From Chitinophaga silvatica (GTDB taxonomy: Bacteria; Bacteroidota; Bacteroidia; Chitinophagales; Chitinophagaceae): a DNA stretch of 64,000 nt. The DNA lies in NCBI RefSeq assembly GCF_003419895.1, contig NZ_QPMM01000013.1:62001-126000 (forward strand), written 5' to 3'. The position numbers and the translations under genes are program-made. The notes beneath the pieces are model-generated. The model was not told the origin of the DNA, searched no databases, and saw only the letters and a list, made by a program, of their open reading frames with translations. Shown here one piece after another: positions 7,388-15,778 of this stretch (within the stretch, counting starts at the first letter, position 1; every line of letters begins with the position of its first letter).

Positions 7388-9305
7388 GAATCTCCAATTT
7401 TCCATACTTGCGTAATTCATATTCCTTGGTCAGTAAAAAGATCAGTGGTGTTACCAGCAAAATATGTGTAGAAGAGGTAAGCACTCCGCCGATCATAGGT
7501 AAAACAATAGGCTTCATTACATCAGTTCCAACACCTGAAGCCCAGAGTACTGGTACCAATCCAAACAGGGATACGCATACTGTCATCAGTTTGGGTCGTA
7601 ACCGTTTGGCTGCTCCGTATATAACAGCCTTACGTAAGTCTTCTTTAGTAATGGTTGCTGATGAATTACCTTTCTCTTTTACTAGTTGTTGCATGGCATC
7701 ATTCAGATAGATGACCATTACAATCCCTGTTTCTACTGCGATACCAAAAAGTGCAATAAATCCAACTGCTACGGCTACTGATAGGTTTACTCCCCAGAAG
7801 TAGATCATGTAAGCACCACCAATCAGTGCAAATGGTACCGTAATAAGGCTCAGAAAAGCTTCCCTGATAGAATGAAAAGCAAAGTATAATGAGAAGAAAA
7901 TAATTACTAATACAACCGGTGCAATCCACATTAAGGTCTGCTGGCCACGGATCAGGTTTTCATATTGTCCGCTCCATTCAAGATAATAACCCTGGGGTAG
8001 AAGATCATTTGATTTACTCATTTTATCAATGGCTTCGCTAACAGTACCTCCAAGGTCTCTTCCCCGTACATTGAACAACACTGCACCCCGAAGCATCGCA
8101 TTTTCTGAAGTAATCATTGGTGGACCATCAACAAACTTTACATCTGCAACAGATGATAGGGGAACTTCACCGAAGGAAGCCGACATAATCGGAATACGCT
8201 TGATATGTTCTACGCTATTACGGTAATCCTGAGCCAGTCGTACACTAATGGAAAACCTCTGCCGGCCTTCAATGGTATTACCTATCGGTGCTCCTCCCAA
8301 TGCTGTTTCCACGGTCTGATTCACATCATCAACACTCAATCCATAACGGCCAAGATCCTGTCTTCTTACCTCAATATCCAGATATTTGCCTCCGGTAACT
8401 GGTTCTACATACAAGTCGGCAATACCAGGTGTTCCTTCCAATGCTTTTCTCACTCTTTCGGATACAGATGCGATGGTATCGAGGTTTTGTCCGTATACCT
8501 TCACGCCAACGTCTGTACGAATTCCTGTGGCCAGCATATTAATACGGTTAATAATTGGCTGGGTCCAGCCGTTTACAACGCCAGGTATTTGTAATTTGGC
8601 ATCAAGCTCATTGATGATATCTTTTTTCGTTTTTCCTTCACGCCATTGTGATTTAGGCTTCAGCATAATAATAGTTTCAATCATGCTGATAGGAGAGTTA
8701 TCGGTGGCGGTGTTGGCACGGCCAGCCTTTCCAAGTACTTTATCTACTTCGGGAACTGATTTAATAATTTTATCCTGCACCTGTAAAATCCGTTTAGCTT
8801 CAGTATTTGAAACATCAGGAAGTGTAACCGGCATGAATAGGATGCTTTGCTCATCCAATGGTGGCATAAATTCACTACCCAAACTTTTTAGTAATGGAAT
8901 GGTAATTACCAATGCGAGTATATTGATTGCAATGGTTGTTTTACGCCATTTAAGGACTCCTTTGATAATTGGTTCGTAAACTCTTTCCAATGCCCGGTTG
9001 ATAGGGTTGGCATGATCAGTTCTGAATTTGCCTTTCATGAAAAAGGAAATTAGTACTGGTGCAAGTGTTATTACCAGTAAGGCATCCATGATCATGATAA
9101 AGGTTTTCGTATAGGCAAGTGGGTGAAATAATTTGCCTTCCTGACCAGTTAGCATAAATACGGGTAGGAAAGAGGTAATGATAATGATTGTAGCAAAAAA
9201 TACTCCTCTTGATACTTGTTTGCTGGATTGTTCTATCACCTTTAATCGTTCCTCCTCAGAGATCCAATTGGGCGATTTCTTAAAAATATTTTTCAGCCAA
9301 TTCAT
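7371..9305 (-). CDS. CusA/CzcA-type RND pump, C-terminal part (split pump)
   Basis: This 644-residue ORF corresponds to the second 60% of a heavy-metal RND pump. It starts in the cytoplasmic loop before TM5 (MNWLKNIFKKSPNWISEEER). The remaining helices and periplasmic porter domain follow, with family motifs FLPVFMLTGQEGKLFHPLA, LGSEFMPPLDEQSILFMP and GIAVETGIVMVIYLNDA. The last contains the Glu matching the TM10 proton-relay Glu of CusA, and AKRLRPKLMTV supplies the conserved Lys. It has the same reading frame as the N-terminal ORF and lies 6 bases after its TAA. AAAGGA sits just before the ATG, favouring reinitiation. Confidence 0.9.
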   Translation of the reverse strand: MNWLKNIFKKSPNWISEEERLKVIEQSSKQVSRGVFFATIIIITSFLPVFMLTGQEGKLFHPLAYTKTFIMIMDALLVITLAPVLISFFMKGKFRTDHANPINRALERVYEPIIKGVLKWRKTTIAINILALVITIPLLKSLGSEFMPPLDEQSILFMPVTLPDVSNTEAKRILQVQDKIIKSVPEVDKVLGKAGRANTATDNSPISMIETIIMLKPKSQWREGKTKKDIINELDAKLQIPGVVNGWTQPIINRINMLATGIRTDVGVKVYGQNLDTIASVSERVRKALEGTPGIADLYVEPVTGGKYLDIEVRRQDLGRYGLSVDDVNQTVETALGGAPIGNTIEGRQRFSISVRLAQDYRNSVEHIKRIPIMSASFGEVPLSSVADVKFVDGPPMITSENAMLRGAVLFNVRGRDLGGTVSEAIDKMSKSNDLLPQGYYLEWSGQYENLIRGQQTLMWIAPVVLVIIFFSLYFAFHSIREAFLSLITVPFALIGGAYMIYFWGVNLSVAVAVGFIALFGIAVETGIVMVIYLNDAMQQLVKEKGNSSATITKEDLRKAVIYGAAKRLRPKLMTVCVSLFGLVPVLWASGVGTDVMKPIVLPMIGGVLTSSTHILLVTPLIFLLTKEYELRKYGKLEIHETHH

Positions 9306-9311
9306 AATCCT

Positions 9312-10598
9312 TTAATTTTTTTGCTGTTCCTGCCATACTGCATATCGTTCTGCCAAATGCTTGTAAGCATTCTCACTCATGATGATTCCATTATCTACTA
9401 TCACTCCAATTGCGAGAGCAATTCCGGTGAGTGACATTATATTGGAGGAGATACCAAAGGCGTTTAGCAGAATAAAGCTGGCAGCAAGTGTTATCGGGAT
9501 TTGTATAATTATACTCAAGGCACTACGCCAGTGGAAAAGGAAAATGATTACAACTATAGAGACTACGATCATTTCCTCTATAAGGGTATGTTTGATTGAG
9601 TCTACAGATTCCTTGATCAATTCACCACGATCATAGATGATATCAAATTTTACTCCCTGAGGAAAACCTTTGGCTACTTCCTTCATCTTTGCCTTTACTT
9701 TGTCTATCACTTCTGCAGCATTTTCTCCATATCGCATTACTACTATACCTCCAACACGCTCACCTTCTCCGTTTTGATCAAATATGCCTAACCTGGTTTC
9801 GCCGGTCATTTGCACAGAAGCAACATCAGCTACACGGATGGGTATACTGTTTTGTGTTTTCAGAGGGATATTTTCTATTTCAGAGATTGACTTCAGGTAT
9901 CCGGATGTTTTAATGATATAACCAATATCACTCAGCTCAAACTTTCGGCCGCCAGCTTCGTTGTTGTTGGCACGTATGGCATTGATTACTTCAGCTACAG
10001 AAAGCCGATAGTACAATAGCTTATTTGGGTCTACAGTAATTTGGTATTGTTTCTGAAATCCTCCAAAGGAGGCAATTTCACTAACACCTTCTACATTCTG
10101 TAGTGCGAATTTTATGTACCAGTCCTGTAATGCCCTTTGTTCACCGAGGTCCATTTCCGGTGCATCAAGGGTATACCATAATACGTGTCCGACACCTGTA
10201 CCATCGGGTCCTAGTTGTGGCGTTACTCCGGTGGGTAGGGTTTTGGAAATAGTGCTCAATCGTTCCAATACTCTTTCCCTTGCCCAGTATATGTCTACAT
10301 TGTCGTTGAAAATGATATAGATGAAGCTCATACCAAACATAGAGCTGCCGCGTACATACTTGATTTTTGGTAACCCTTGTAGGTTTGTTACCAACGGATA
10401 TGTAATCTGATCCTCAATCAGCTGCGGGCCGCGGCCCATCCACTCAGTAAATACGATCACCTGATTTTCTGATAGATCCGGGATGGCATCAATAGGATTC
10501 TTTTTTACAGCAAAAATTCCCCAGGCAAATAAAGCAGCAGCCAATACCAGTACAATAAACCGATTGCGTAATGACCATTCAATAATTCGATGTACCAT
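9312..10598 (-). CDS. CusA/CzcA-type RND pump, N-terminal part (split pump)
   Basis: A 428-residue ORF, taking the ATG at 10598 (MVHRIIEWSLRNRFIVLVLA), which matches the usual RND N-terminus; more upstream starts add an unlikely tail. It covers TM1, the first porter domain (ENQVIVFTEWMGRGPQLIED) and TM2 to TM4, with the proton-relay Asp in IGVIVDNGIIMSENAYKHL. It then ends WQEQQKN-stop. Together with the next ORF the length is about 1072 residues, normal for CusA. The cut falls exactly in the TM4-TM5 cytoplasmic loop. Confidence 0.9.
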   Translation of the reverse strand: MVHRIIEWSLRNRFIVLVLAAALFAWGIFAVKKNPIDAIPDLSENQVIVFTEWMGRGPQLIEDQITYPLVTNLQGLPKIKYVRGSSMFGMSFIYIIFNDNVDIYWARERVLERLSTISKTLPTGVTPQLGPDGTGVGHVLWYTLDAPEMDLGEQRALQDWYIKFALQNVEGVSEIASFGGFQKQYQITVDPNKLLYYRLSVAEVINAIRANNNEAGGRKFELSDIGYIIKTSGYLKSISEIENIPLKTQNSIPIRVADVASVQMTGETRLGIFDQNGEGERVGGIVVMRYGENAAEVIDKVKAKMKEVAKGFPQGVKFDIIYDRGELIKESVDSIKHTLIEEMIVVSIVVIIFLFHWRSALSIIIQIPITLAASFILLNAFGISSNIMSLTGIALAIGVIVDNGIIMSENAYKHLAERYAVWQEQQKN

Positions 10599-10614
10599 AT
10601 AATTCTTTTCTATA

Positions 10615-10647
10615 CCATGATATGATGGAAATCCCATCATATCATGG
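10615..10647. repeat. Perfect 14-bp inverted repeat ahead of the split RND pump
   Basis: CCATGATATGATGG (10615-10628) and CCATCATATCATGG (10634-10647) pair perfectly around a 5-base loop. It lies between the HMA gene and the pump on the minus strand, 17 bases before the pump ATG. A T-run follows only in the plus direction. As RNA it could act as an attenuator, a processing site or a translation-control hairpin. Confidence 0.6.
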
Positions 10648-10675
10648 CTTTTTATAAATGCTGATCTCTGCTTTA

Positions 10676-11047
10676 TTAATGGTGTTGAGTTGCTTTTCCT
10701 GAAGCGCCATTGGCTTTGCGGTCGTACAGGCAGCAACCTGGTAATTCGGTATATACTGAATCTGGTGCAGTGGCTTTTTCAGTATCATGACCAGCAGCAG
10801 CAATCTTATTTTGGATTGCTTCATTGCTGATTTTTGTTGGATCATATGATATGGTCATCATTTTAGTTCCAACATTCCATTCTGCTTTACTGATATTAGC
10901 TCCTGTTACAGCCTTTTCAATTCTTTTTTTACACATATTACAGTTGCCATAGACTTTGAAAGATTCAGTTTTAGAGCTTTGGGCAAATACATTGGAAATA
11001 CCAAGAGTAGATGCTATTACAAGCAAAAGGGATAGTACTTTTTTCAT
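10676..11047 (-). CDS. Secreted heavy-metal-associated (HMA) domain protein
   Basis: A 123-residue protein with signal peptide (VLSLLLVIASTLGISNVFAQ). The HMA ferredoxin-like fold runs from about residue 27 to 95, with the metal site in KVYGNCNMCKKRIEKAV. Its CxxC pair binds soft metals such as Cu(I). The tail has another CC pair (ELPGCCLYD) and ends His-His. It is probably a periplasmic metal carrier feeding the adjacent efflux pump, as is common in Bacteroidota copper loci. It lies upstream of the split pump, with the inverted repeat between them. Confidence 0.9.
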   Translation of the reverse strand: MKKVLSLLLVIASTLGISNVFAQSSKTESFKVYGNCNMCKKRIEKAVTGANISKAEWNVGTKMMTISYDPTKISNEAIQNKIAAAGHDTEKATAPDSVYTELPGCCLYDRKANGASGKATQHH

Positions 11048-11206
11048 TTTTTGATATTTTAATTGTTTTATGGAAATAGAAAGCGCAGGCCATTACAATC
11101 GCATGGCGATTGAGTTAAAGGCATATCAAATATTAGTTTGAAGTATTCAGCTGTATGAAGCTGAAAAATGTCCGGCAATTGAAGCTAAGGACGAGGGAGG
11201 GTTAAA

Positions 11207-11605
11207 TCAGATACGGTAGATACAATTCAAAATATAGGAAGGAACTTTACCGCTTCGAGGTGGCGCATTACTAACCGGGTATTCTTCTACCATTGAAATG
11301 GAATAGATTAACGGTAAGTCCACAAATGAAACAGTAGTAGCAGTTGCTACTTGTTGCATGGCCTGAACAGTGTTTACGGCAACTTTCTGATCTTTAGTTA
11401 GTTTAACCGTCTTATATTCATCCTTGCAGCACTTCTTGGCACAGATAGTACTTTGCATATCCCCACATTTGCTGCATTTCTTAGCATCGTTATGCCCCAG
11501 TTTTACATCTACCAACTTCCCCATACAATAGTGTATGTGAAAAGTAGCACCGGTAGAGGTACCCATGTACAAGAGAGCTAATATAAGTGCGAGGAACTTT
11601 TTCAT
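11207..11605 (-). CDS. HYC_CC_PP family secreted protein
   Basis: A 132-residue protein with signal peptide (FLALILALLYMGTSTGA). It shows the three features for which the Bacteroidota family is named: HIHYCMGK, a CC pair in CAKKCCKDEY, and PP in NAPPRSGKVPSY. Other Cys residues (KKCSKCGDMQSTIC) bring the total to a likely metal-binding cluster. Function is not established; these proteins recur beside HMA and copper efflux genes, so a metal-handling role is inferred. It is the first gene of the efflux locus. Confidence 0.85.
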   Translation of the reverse strand: MKKFLALILALLYMGTSTGATFHIHYCMGKLVDVKLGHNDAKKCSKCGDMQSTICAKKCCKDEYKTVKLTKDQKVAVNTVQAMQQVATATTVSFVDLPLIYSISMVEEYPVSNAPPRSGKVPSYILNCIYRI

Positions 11606-11813
11606 TTCGAAACAAAAATAGCGGTAGTGCCAGGATAAAATGTTACATAATTTTAGAAATTTTTATATTTTATTGGAATATTGGAGTTACTGCGCGTGGA
11701 AATTTAGTTGTCTAAACAGAAGTTATAGCCCCATATCCTATACATAAATAAGAAAAAAATAATGTGAAGGCAATAAAATTTATGCTATTTTTCAATACCA
11801 AAAAACAACATAA

Positions 11814-12638
11814 ATGCAGCAGAAAGCAATCACTATCAATAATATATCCCTTTCCTATTATGAACAGAACGAAGGAGCAGATAAAACCATCTTTTTTGTT
11901 CATGGCAACTCTGGTTCGGGAAAAGCCTGGATCAGGCAATTTCAAGGCAGCCATCTTTCGGAATACAGACTTATTGCTTTCGACCTTCCTGCTCATGGTC
12001 AATCAGCGTCTCTGGATGGCTCAATTTTCAACTATAACTTCCCTGACTTTGGCAAACTGTTGAATGCTGCAGTGAATTTATTGAACAGAGATAAGCCTTA
12101 TATACTTGCAGGGGTGTCAATTGGTACTAATATCGTAACAGAATCCCTGGCTCACGGTCTTAAACCCGAAGGTATAGTATTGGTAGGGCCCTGTGTATTG
12201 GGGGGAGCATATACGGTAGACAAAGTAGTACATGAAGACCCATTAATAGGGATTGGTTTTATGGATGAAATTTCGGAGGCCGAATTGCACGGATATTCTC
12301 AACTTGGATTTTTCTCAAAAGAAGAAGAAAACTGGAAGGCATTTGCTACTGATTTCTCTAAAGTAACAGATGGCTTTAGGGCTAAGATAGCTACCAGTTT
12401 CATGGCAGGAGACTACAGTGATGAGATAAAGTTATTGGAAGAACAACCAGCTTTACTACTTGTGATCTTCGGAGAACATGAACGGGTTTGTAGAATTAAT
12501 TATCTGGATGATGTGCGATTGAATCTCTGGAAGGAACAAATACATAAGATACCGTTAGCCGGCCATTTCGTGCAGGCAGATCAGCCTTTAGTCTTTAATA
12601 AAATGTTAGCAGATTTCGCTGAAGAGGTATTTAAATGA
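11814..12638 (+). CDS. Alpha/beta hydrolase
   Basis: A 274-residue protein without signal peptide, so probably cytoplasmic. The oxyanion-hole motif FFVHGNSGSGKAW is near residue 27 and the nucleophile elbow GVSIGTN (G-x-S-x-G) near residue 97. A C-terminal strand with VIFGEHERV may supply the acid, and the catalytic His is in LAGHFVQADQP. Substrate unknown. The upstream region has a weak promoter-like TATTTTTC at 11786-11793. The stop overlaps the stop region of the convergent LuxR gene by 8 bases. Confidence 0.88.
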   Translation: MQQKAITINNISLSYYEQNEGADKTIFFVHGNSGSGKAWIRQFQGSHLSEYRLIAFDLPAHGQSASLDGSIFNYNFPDFGKLLNAAVNLLNRDKPYILAGVSIGTNIVTESLAHGLKPEGIVLVGPCVLGGAYTVDKVVHEDPLIGIGFMDEISEAELHGYSQLGFFSKEEENWKAFATDFSKVTDGFRAKIATSFMAGDYSDEIKLLEEQPALLLVIFGEHERVCRINYLDDVRLNLWKEQIHKIPLAGHFVQADQPLVFNKMLADFAEEVFK

Positions 12639-13440
12639 TACGGTGTCTGATAGCGTAAGCGACTAGTTCAATTGCATTGCGGACGTTGCATTTTTCCATC
12701 ATGTTACGGCGGTGATTGATCACTGTATGTTCACTAATGAATAATTTATCGGCAATTTCCTTGCTGGTCAACCCATCTGCCATATATAACAACAACTCTT
12801 TCTGACGTTTGCTGAAAAGTCCGTTTTCCTTTTGTATATAGTAAGTCTTTTTTTCCACTGCTTCACCAATACCTAGCAGGGCACCTTCTGTAACTTTTTC
12901 CACTAAATGGATCACCGGGTTTTCGTTCGTATAGTTGTTGACATTAGTTACAACCCCGAAGCTAAGTAAGGGATTACCCGATTCATCTGATTTCACAAAG
13001 CAATTGCGTTGCAATAAGGTTACTGGCTGGCCGGATCTTGATTTTAGCTGGAAGTTGTAACTGAAAACGTAATTAGGATGTTCTGCCGGCGGAATTTTTT
13101 TGAGAATTTCCAGTCGATCAGGAAAAATTTCTTCATTGAAAAGTTTCAGATGATCTTTCTGATATCGCTCCAGTGTAAGATTTAGTCCACCTTGTTGCCA
13201 ATAATCCGATTCGTATCCGGTTATGAGCTTCATAGTTTTTGAAACCATAAGGTATCGCCCTGTTGTATAGTCCAGTAGGTATAACCACGGAACGCTATGA
13301 CTAAAGGCCGCATGGAAGTAGCTATTTACCTCCATAATGCCTTCCAGGCCATCGACAGTTAATTGTTCCGGATCAATGGTTTGTTGCTTCAGATAATTCA
13401 TGTAGCCTATCCAGGAAGTTGCAGCGTTGTTCCTTATCAT
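12631..13440 (-). CDS. PAS-LuxR transcriptional regulator
   Basis: A 269-residue regulator. The first 190 residues look like a PAS-type sensor, with YLLDYTTGRYLMVSKTMKLI and later FQLKSRSGQPVTLLQRN. The C-terminus is a LuxR/GerE helix-turn-helix: FSKRQKELLLYMADGLTSKE, then IADKLFISEHTVINHRRNMM. Such PAS-HTH proteins are frequent in Chitinophaga-like genomes; no receiver domain is present, so a direct ligand or redox signal is likelier than phosphorelay. An internal Met at 13401 is an alternative start. Confidence 0.88.
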   Translation of the reverse strand: MIRNNAATSWIGYMNYLKQQTIDPEQLTVDGLEGIMEVNSYFHAAFSHSVPWLYLLDYTTGRYLMVSKTMKLITGYESDYWQQGGLNLTLERYQKDHLKLFNEEIFPDRLEILKKIPPAEHPNYVFSYNFQLKSRSGQPVTLLQRNCFVKSDESGNPLLSFGVVTNVNNYTNENPVIHLVEKVTEGALLGIGEAVEKKTYYIQKENGLFSKRQKELLLYMADGLTSKEIADKLFISEHTVINHRRNMMEKCNVRNAIELVAYAIRHRII

Positions 13441-13513
13441 AGGTTGTTATTTTAGGAGTAATTCTATTTAAAGGTACTTTTTTTTGGGGTAATAAAAACG
13501 ACAAGAAATTGCT

Positions 13514-13545
13514 ATTGTTCCCCCAGAAGCATAGAAATATTTTTG
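13514..13545 (+). promoter_or_regulatory. Bacteroidota-type promoter for the barrel-like gene at 13623
   Basis: ATTG (13514-13517), 20 bases, then TATTTTTG (13538-13545), an exact TAnnTTTG -7 element with a 3/4 match at -33. The predicted start of transcription is about 70 bases before the chosen ATG. Confidence 0.45.
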
Positions 13546-13622
13546 TACCAAAATGATCAACCAGGTATAAAATCCCTTACCCTGTCAGGAGCTTGACAAG
13601 GGCCATAATAAATTTCCTTCTT

Positions 13623-14420
13623 ATGCGATTATCTATATGGATAGCAGGATTACTGCTATGTGGGCACTGCTATGCAGAGGCACAGATTCGAGATACAATG
13701 TTGTTCCTGAAAAAACGGCCCATGTTGCACAACATTGTTAAGGTAAATCTGAGTAGCCTCGCACTTAATAACTATAGCGTTTATTTCGAGCGCTGTCTTA
13801 CCAAAAAGATCTCAGCTACTCTTGGTGTTCGTATCATGCCTAATACGGCACTTAATACAACTCTTGTAGGAGTCAGGGTGGCCGACTTGCTGCAGTCGGA
13901 TAACAACAATGACTACATCAACTCCAACGTCAATAATCAAACGTTTACACTTGGTGTACGCTTTTACACTGGCCACAAACCCGGAGCTCGAGGTTTTTAT
14001 ACGGAGCTATATGGTCGTTACGGCAATTTCGGAATTAATTATCCTTACAATTATACCACAGGAGGAAAAGATTACTATATCCCCGTAACAGCCAGGTACT
14101 CCGGATTGGGAGGTGGGATTCTTCTTGGAAGTCAGTTTATGATCTCCAGGCATATACTTATGGATATTTATATAATAGGTGCCCACTACGGAAAAATGAC
14201 CGGGAGTCTTGATGCCAGGGCAGATCTAAGTAGTATGAGTAACGCCGATAAGCAGCTACTGAGGTACGACCTGGAAGGACTGGCACCAGCCCTGAATAAT
14301 AAGCAAATTATTACTGTACAGGATGTAGACAACAGTGGTGCAAAAGGGAAAATAGACGGTCCGTTCCTCGGCGTAAGAGCATTAGGGTTTAGTATTGGAT
14401 ATGCATTTGGTGGAAAATAA
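13623..14420 (+). CDS. Secreted/outer-membrane protein, probable beta-barrel
   Basis: I chose the ATG at 13623, which gives a clean signal peptide (RLSIWIAGLLLCGHCYAEAQ); a TTG start 30 bases upstream is possible. The mature part of about 240 residues alternates polar and aromatic residues (NNYSVYFERCLTKKISATLG; VRFYTGHKPGARGFYTELYG) and ends in a hydrophobic strand (LGFSIGYAFGGK), as outer-membrane barrels do. No family recognised by name; it resembles the general DUF3575-like or OmpA-barrel-like small proteins of Bacteroidota. It has its own promoter and no linked partner of known function. Confidence 0.7.
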   Translation: MRLSIWIAGLLLCGHCYAEAQIRDTMLFLKKRPMLHNIVKVNLSSLALNNYSVYFERCLTKKISATLGVRIMPNTALNTTLVGVRVADLLQSDNNNDYINSNVNNQTFTLGVRFYTGHKPGARGFYTELYGRYGNFGINYPYNYTTGGKDYYIPVTARYSGLGGGILLGSQFMISRHILMDIYIIGAHYGKMTGSLDARADLSSMSNADKQLLRYDLEGLAPALNNKQIITVQDVDNSGAKGKIDGPFLGVRALGFSIGYAFGGK

Positions 14421-14526
14421 TTATAAGGAAATGAATAAGACTGAACCACAACGATTGTTTACCAATATCCTAATTACTAGTTAGGCGGTTTAAGCACTTA
14501 AAAATGCTTATAAAAGAATATAAGTC

Positions 14527-14811
14527 ATGAAAAAAATATCCCTTCTCCTGTTAATAGGTTTAATTGGCCATTTGACGCTGTATGGACAGGTATGGGGCGA
14601 TTGGATAGATGTTGGATATGGTATTCAGGTAGCTTTTAAGTTCGGGAATAAGCCTTGTACCTTTGCAAATACCTATGCAAGGATCAGAAACACTTCTCAG
14701 AATACCTACTGTACTGTAAATGTGGCAAAGAATAACGATTTTATACTAAAGAAAACTTTTGAGTACCAGAAAGATAAAAATGGAATTTTGTCAGCAATTA
14801 CAAAAAAATGA
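14527..14811 (+). CDS. Small secreted protein of unknown function
   Basis: A 94-residue protein with signal peptide (ISLLLLIGLIGHLTLYGQ). The mature part of about 74 residues has two Cys (KPCTFANTYARIRNTSQNTY, then CTVNV) that could form a disulfide, and reads like one beta-sandwich segment with a Lys-rich end. Not recognised. It follows the barrel-like gene by 106 bases on the same strand. A short 6-bp hairpin (14491-14510) lies between them. Confidence 0.55.
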   Translation: MKKISLLLLIGLIGHLTLYGQVWGDWIDVGYGIQVAFKFGNKPCTFANTYARIRNTSQNTYCTVNVAKNNDFILKKTFEYQKDKNGILSAITKK

Positions 14812-14817
14812 TTGGCA

Positions 14818-15708
14818 CTAGTTGCCTTCATACCAGTAATATTTACCATCTTTTTCCATAATTCCGATATTTCCCCTATCGGTAAGCCATGATCTGTAAA
14901 ATTCTATTACTCCGGTGGTGCTGCTGCTGGCGTACCAGTATGGAATAGGCAGCTTTTTTTTATCTGCTTTTGCAGTTACGAAATTGTAATCTGCTGCATT
15001 CACTGCTTTGTATGTATAGCCGCCGGATTTCAGTAATGAGAGTTGTTTGATATCTTTTATTGAATATTGATAAATACTTGTTTGATTTTGTTGATCATTA
15101 AATTGTTTGGAAATATAGATTGAATCTGTAGTGATCTTTTGAACGACACCATAATCAATATGGTTATTATCATTAAATACAAGATGATAACAAGCTTTCT
15201 CTCTGAGAGTATAATTAATCTTTGTGGGATCATTTTTACTGACCCAATTTATTATGTATTCTTCCCGGTTTAAGTAATCATTTTTAAGGGAATCATTTTT
15301 TATCCTTACCAAATTTCTGCTACTGTCAATATCTGCATACACCATCACACTTTCCTGAAATTTACGTTTTATGTAAAATGATTCTATTTGATCTACATTT
15401 ATACTATGCGTTTTTCTGGTTGGTAGCCAAACGTTATAAATTAATCCTTCAATTATTCCGTTTTGGTATTTGACAGAATGAAGCATTACCTCTTTTTCCT
15501 CATTGTTTATCAACTTAATTGTTAGGATAGTACTTTTGTTATAAAACATCCAGAACTTATTACCTTCTTCGTTATAACAATATATTTTATCCTTATTAAG
15601 ACCATTAATGATTTGTTTTACCATTTCATCCTTCGGAATGGTATAGGTTTTGGCTCCGAAAGAGACTACTGATATTAGTAATGAGCAAATAAATAGAATC
15701 GGTTTCAT
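14818..15708 (-). CDS. Secreted protein of unknown function
   Basis: About 296 residues from the ATG at 15708, which starts a good signal peptide (MKPILFICSLLISVVSFGA). The mature protein is rich in Tyr, Asn, Lys and Ile, with repeated short beta-type segments such as KFWMFYNKSTILTIKLINN and DSIYISKQFNDQQNQTSIYQ. No domain recognised. It is convergent with the small secreted gene (6 bases between stops) and lies 70 bases downstream of the export operon on the same strand, so it may be read through from it. Confidence 0.6.
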   Translation of the reverse strand: MKPILFICSLLISVVSFGAKTYTIPKDEMVKQIINGLNKDKIYCYNEEGNKFWMFYNKSTILTIKLINNEEKEVMLHSVKYQNGIIEGLIYNVWLPTRKTHSINVDQIESFYIKRKFQESVMVYADIDSSRNLVRIKNDSLKNDYLNREEYIINWVSKNDPTKINYTLREKACYHLVFNDNNHIDYGVVQKITTDSIYISKQFNDQQNQTSIYQYSIKDIKQLSLLKSGGYTYKAVNAADYNFVTAKADKKKLPIPYWYASSSTTGVIEFYRSWLTDRGNIGIMEKDGKYYWYEGN

Positions 15709-15778
15709 AAAGTACATTTAGGCAACGTAGTAAGGCATAGTTTTCATACTTCACTTAAAAATATACAATTATTTCCCT

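Noticed and set aside
11613..11620. TATTTTTG on the minus strand just before the HYC_CC_PP gene
   Set aside because: Would start transcription almost at the ATG and has no -33 element at correct distance.
12631..12638. 8-base overlap of convergent stops (hydrolase and LuxR gene)
   Set aside because: Common in compact genomes; no functional meaning inferred.
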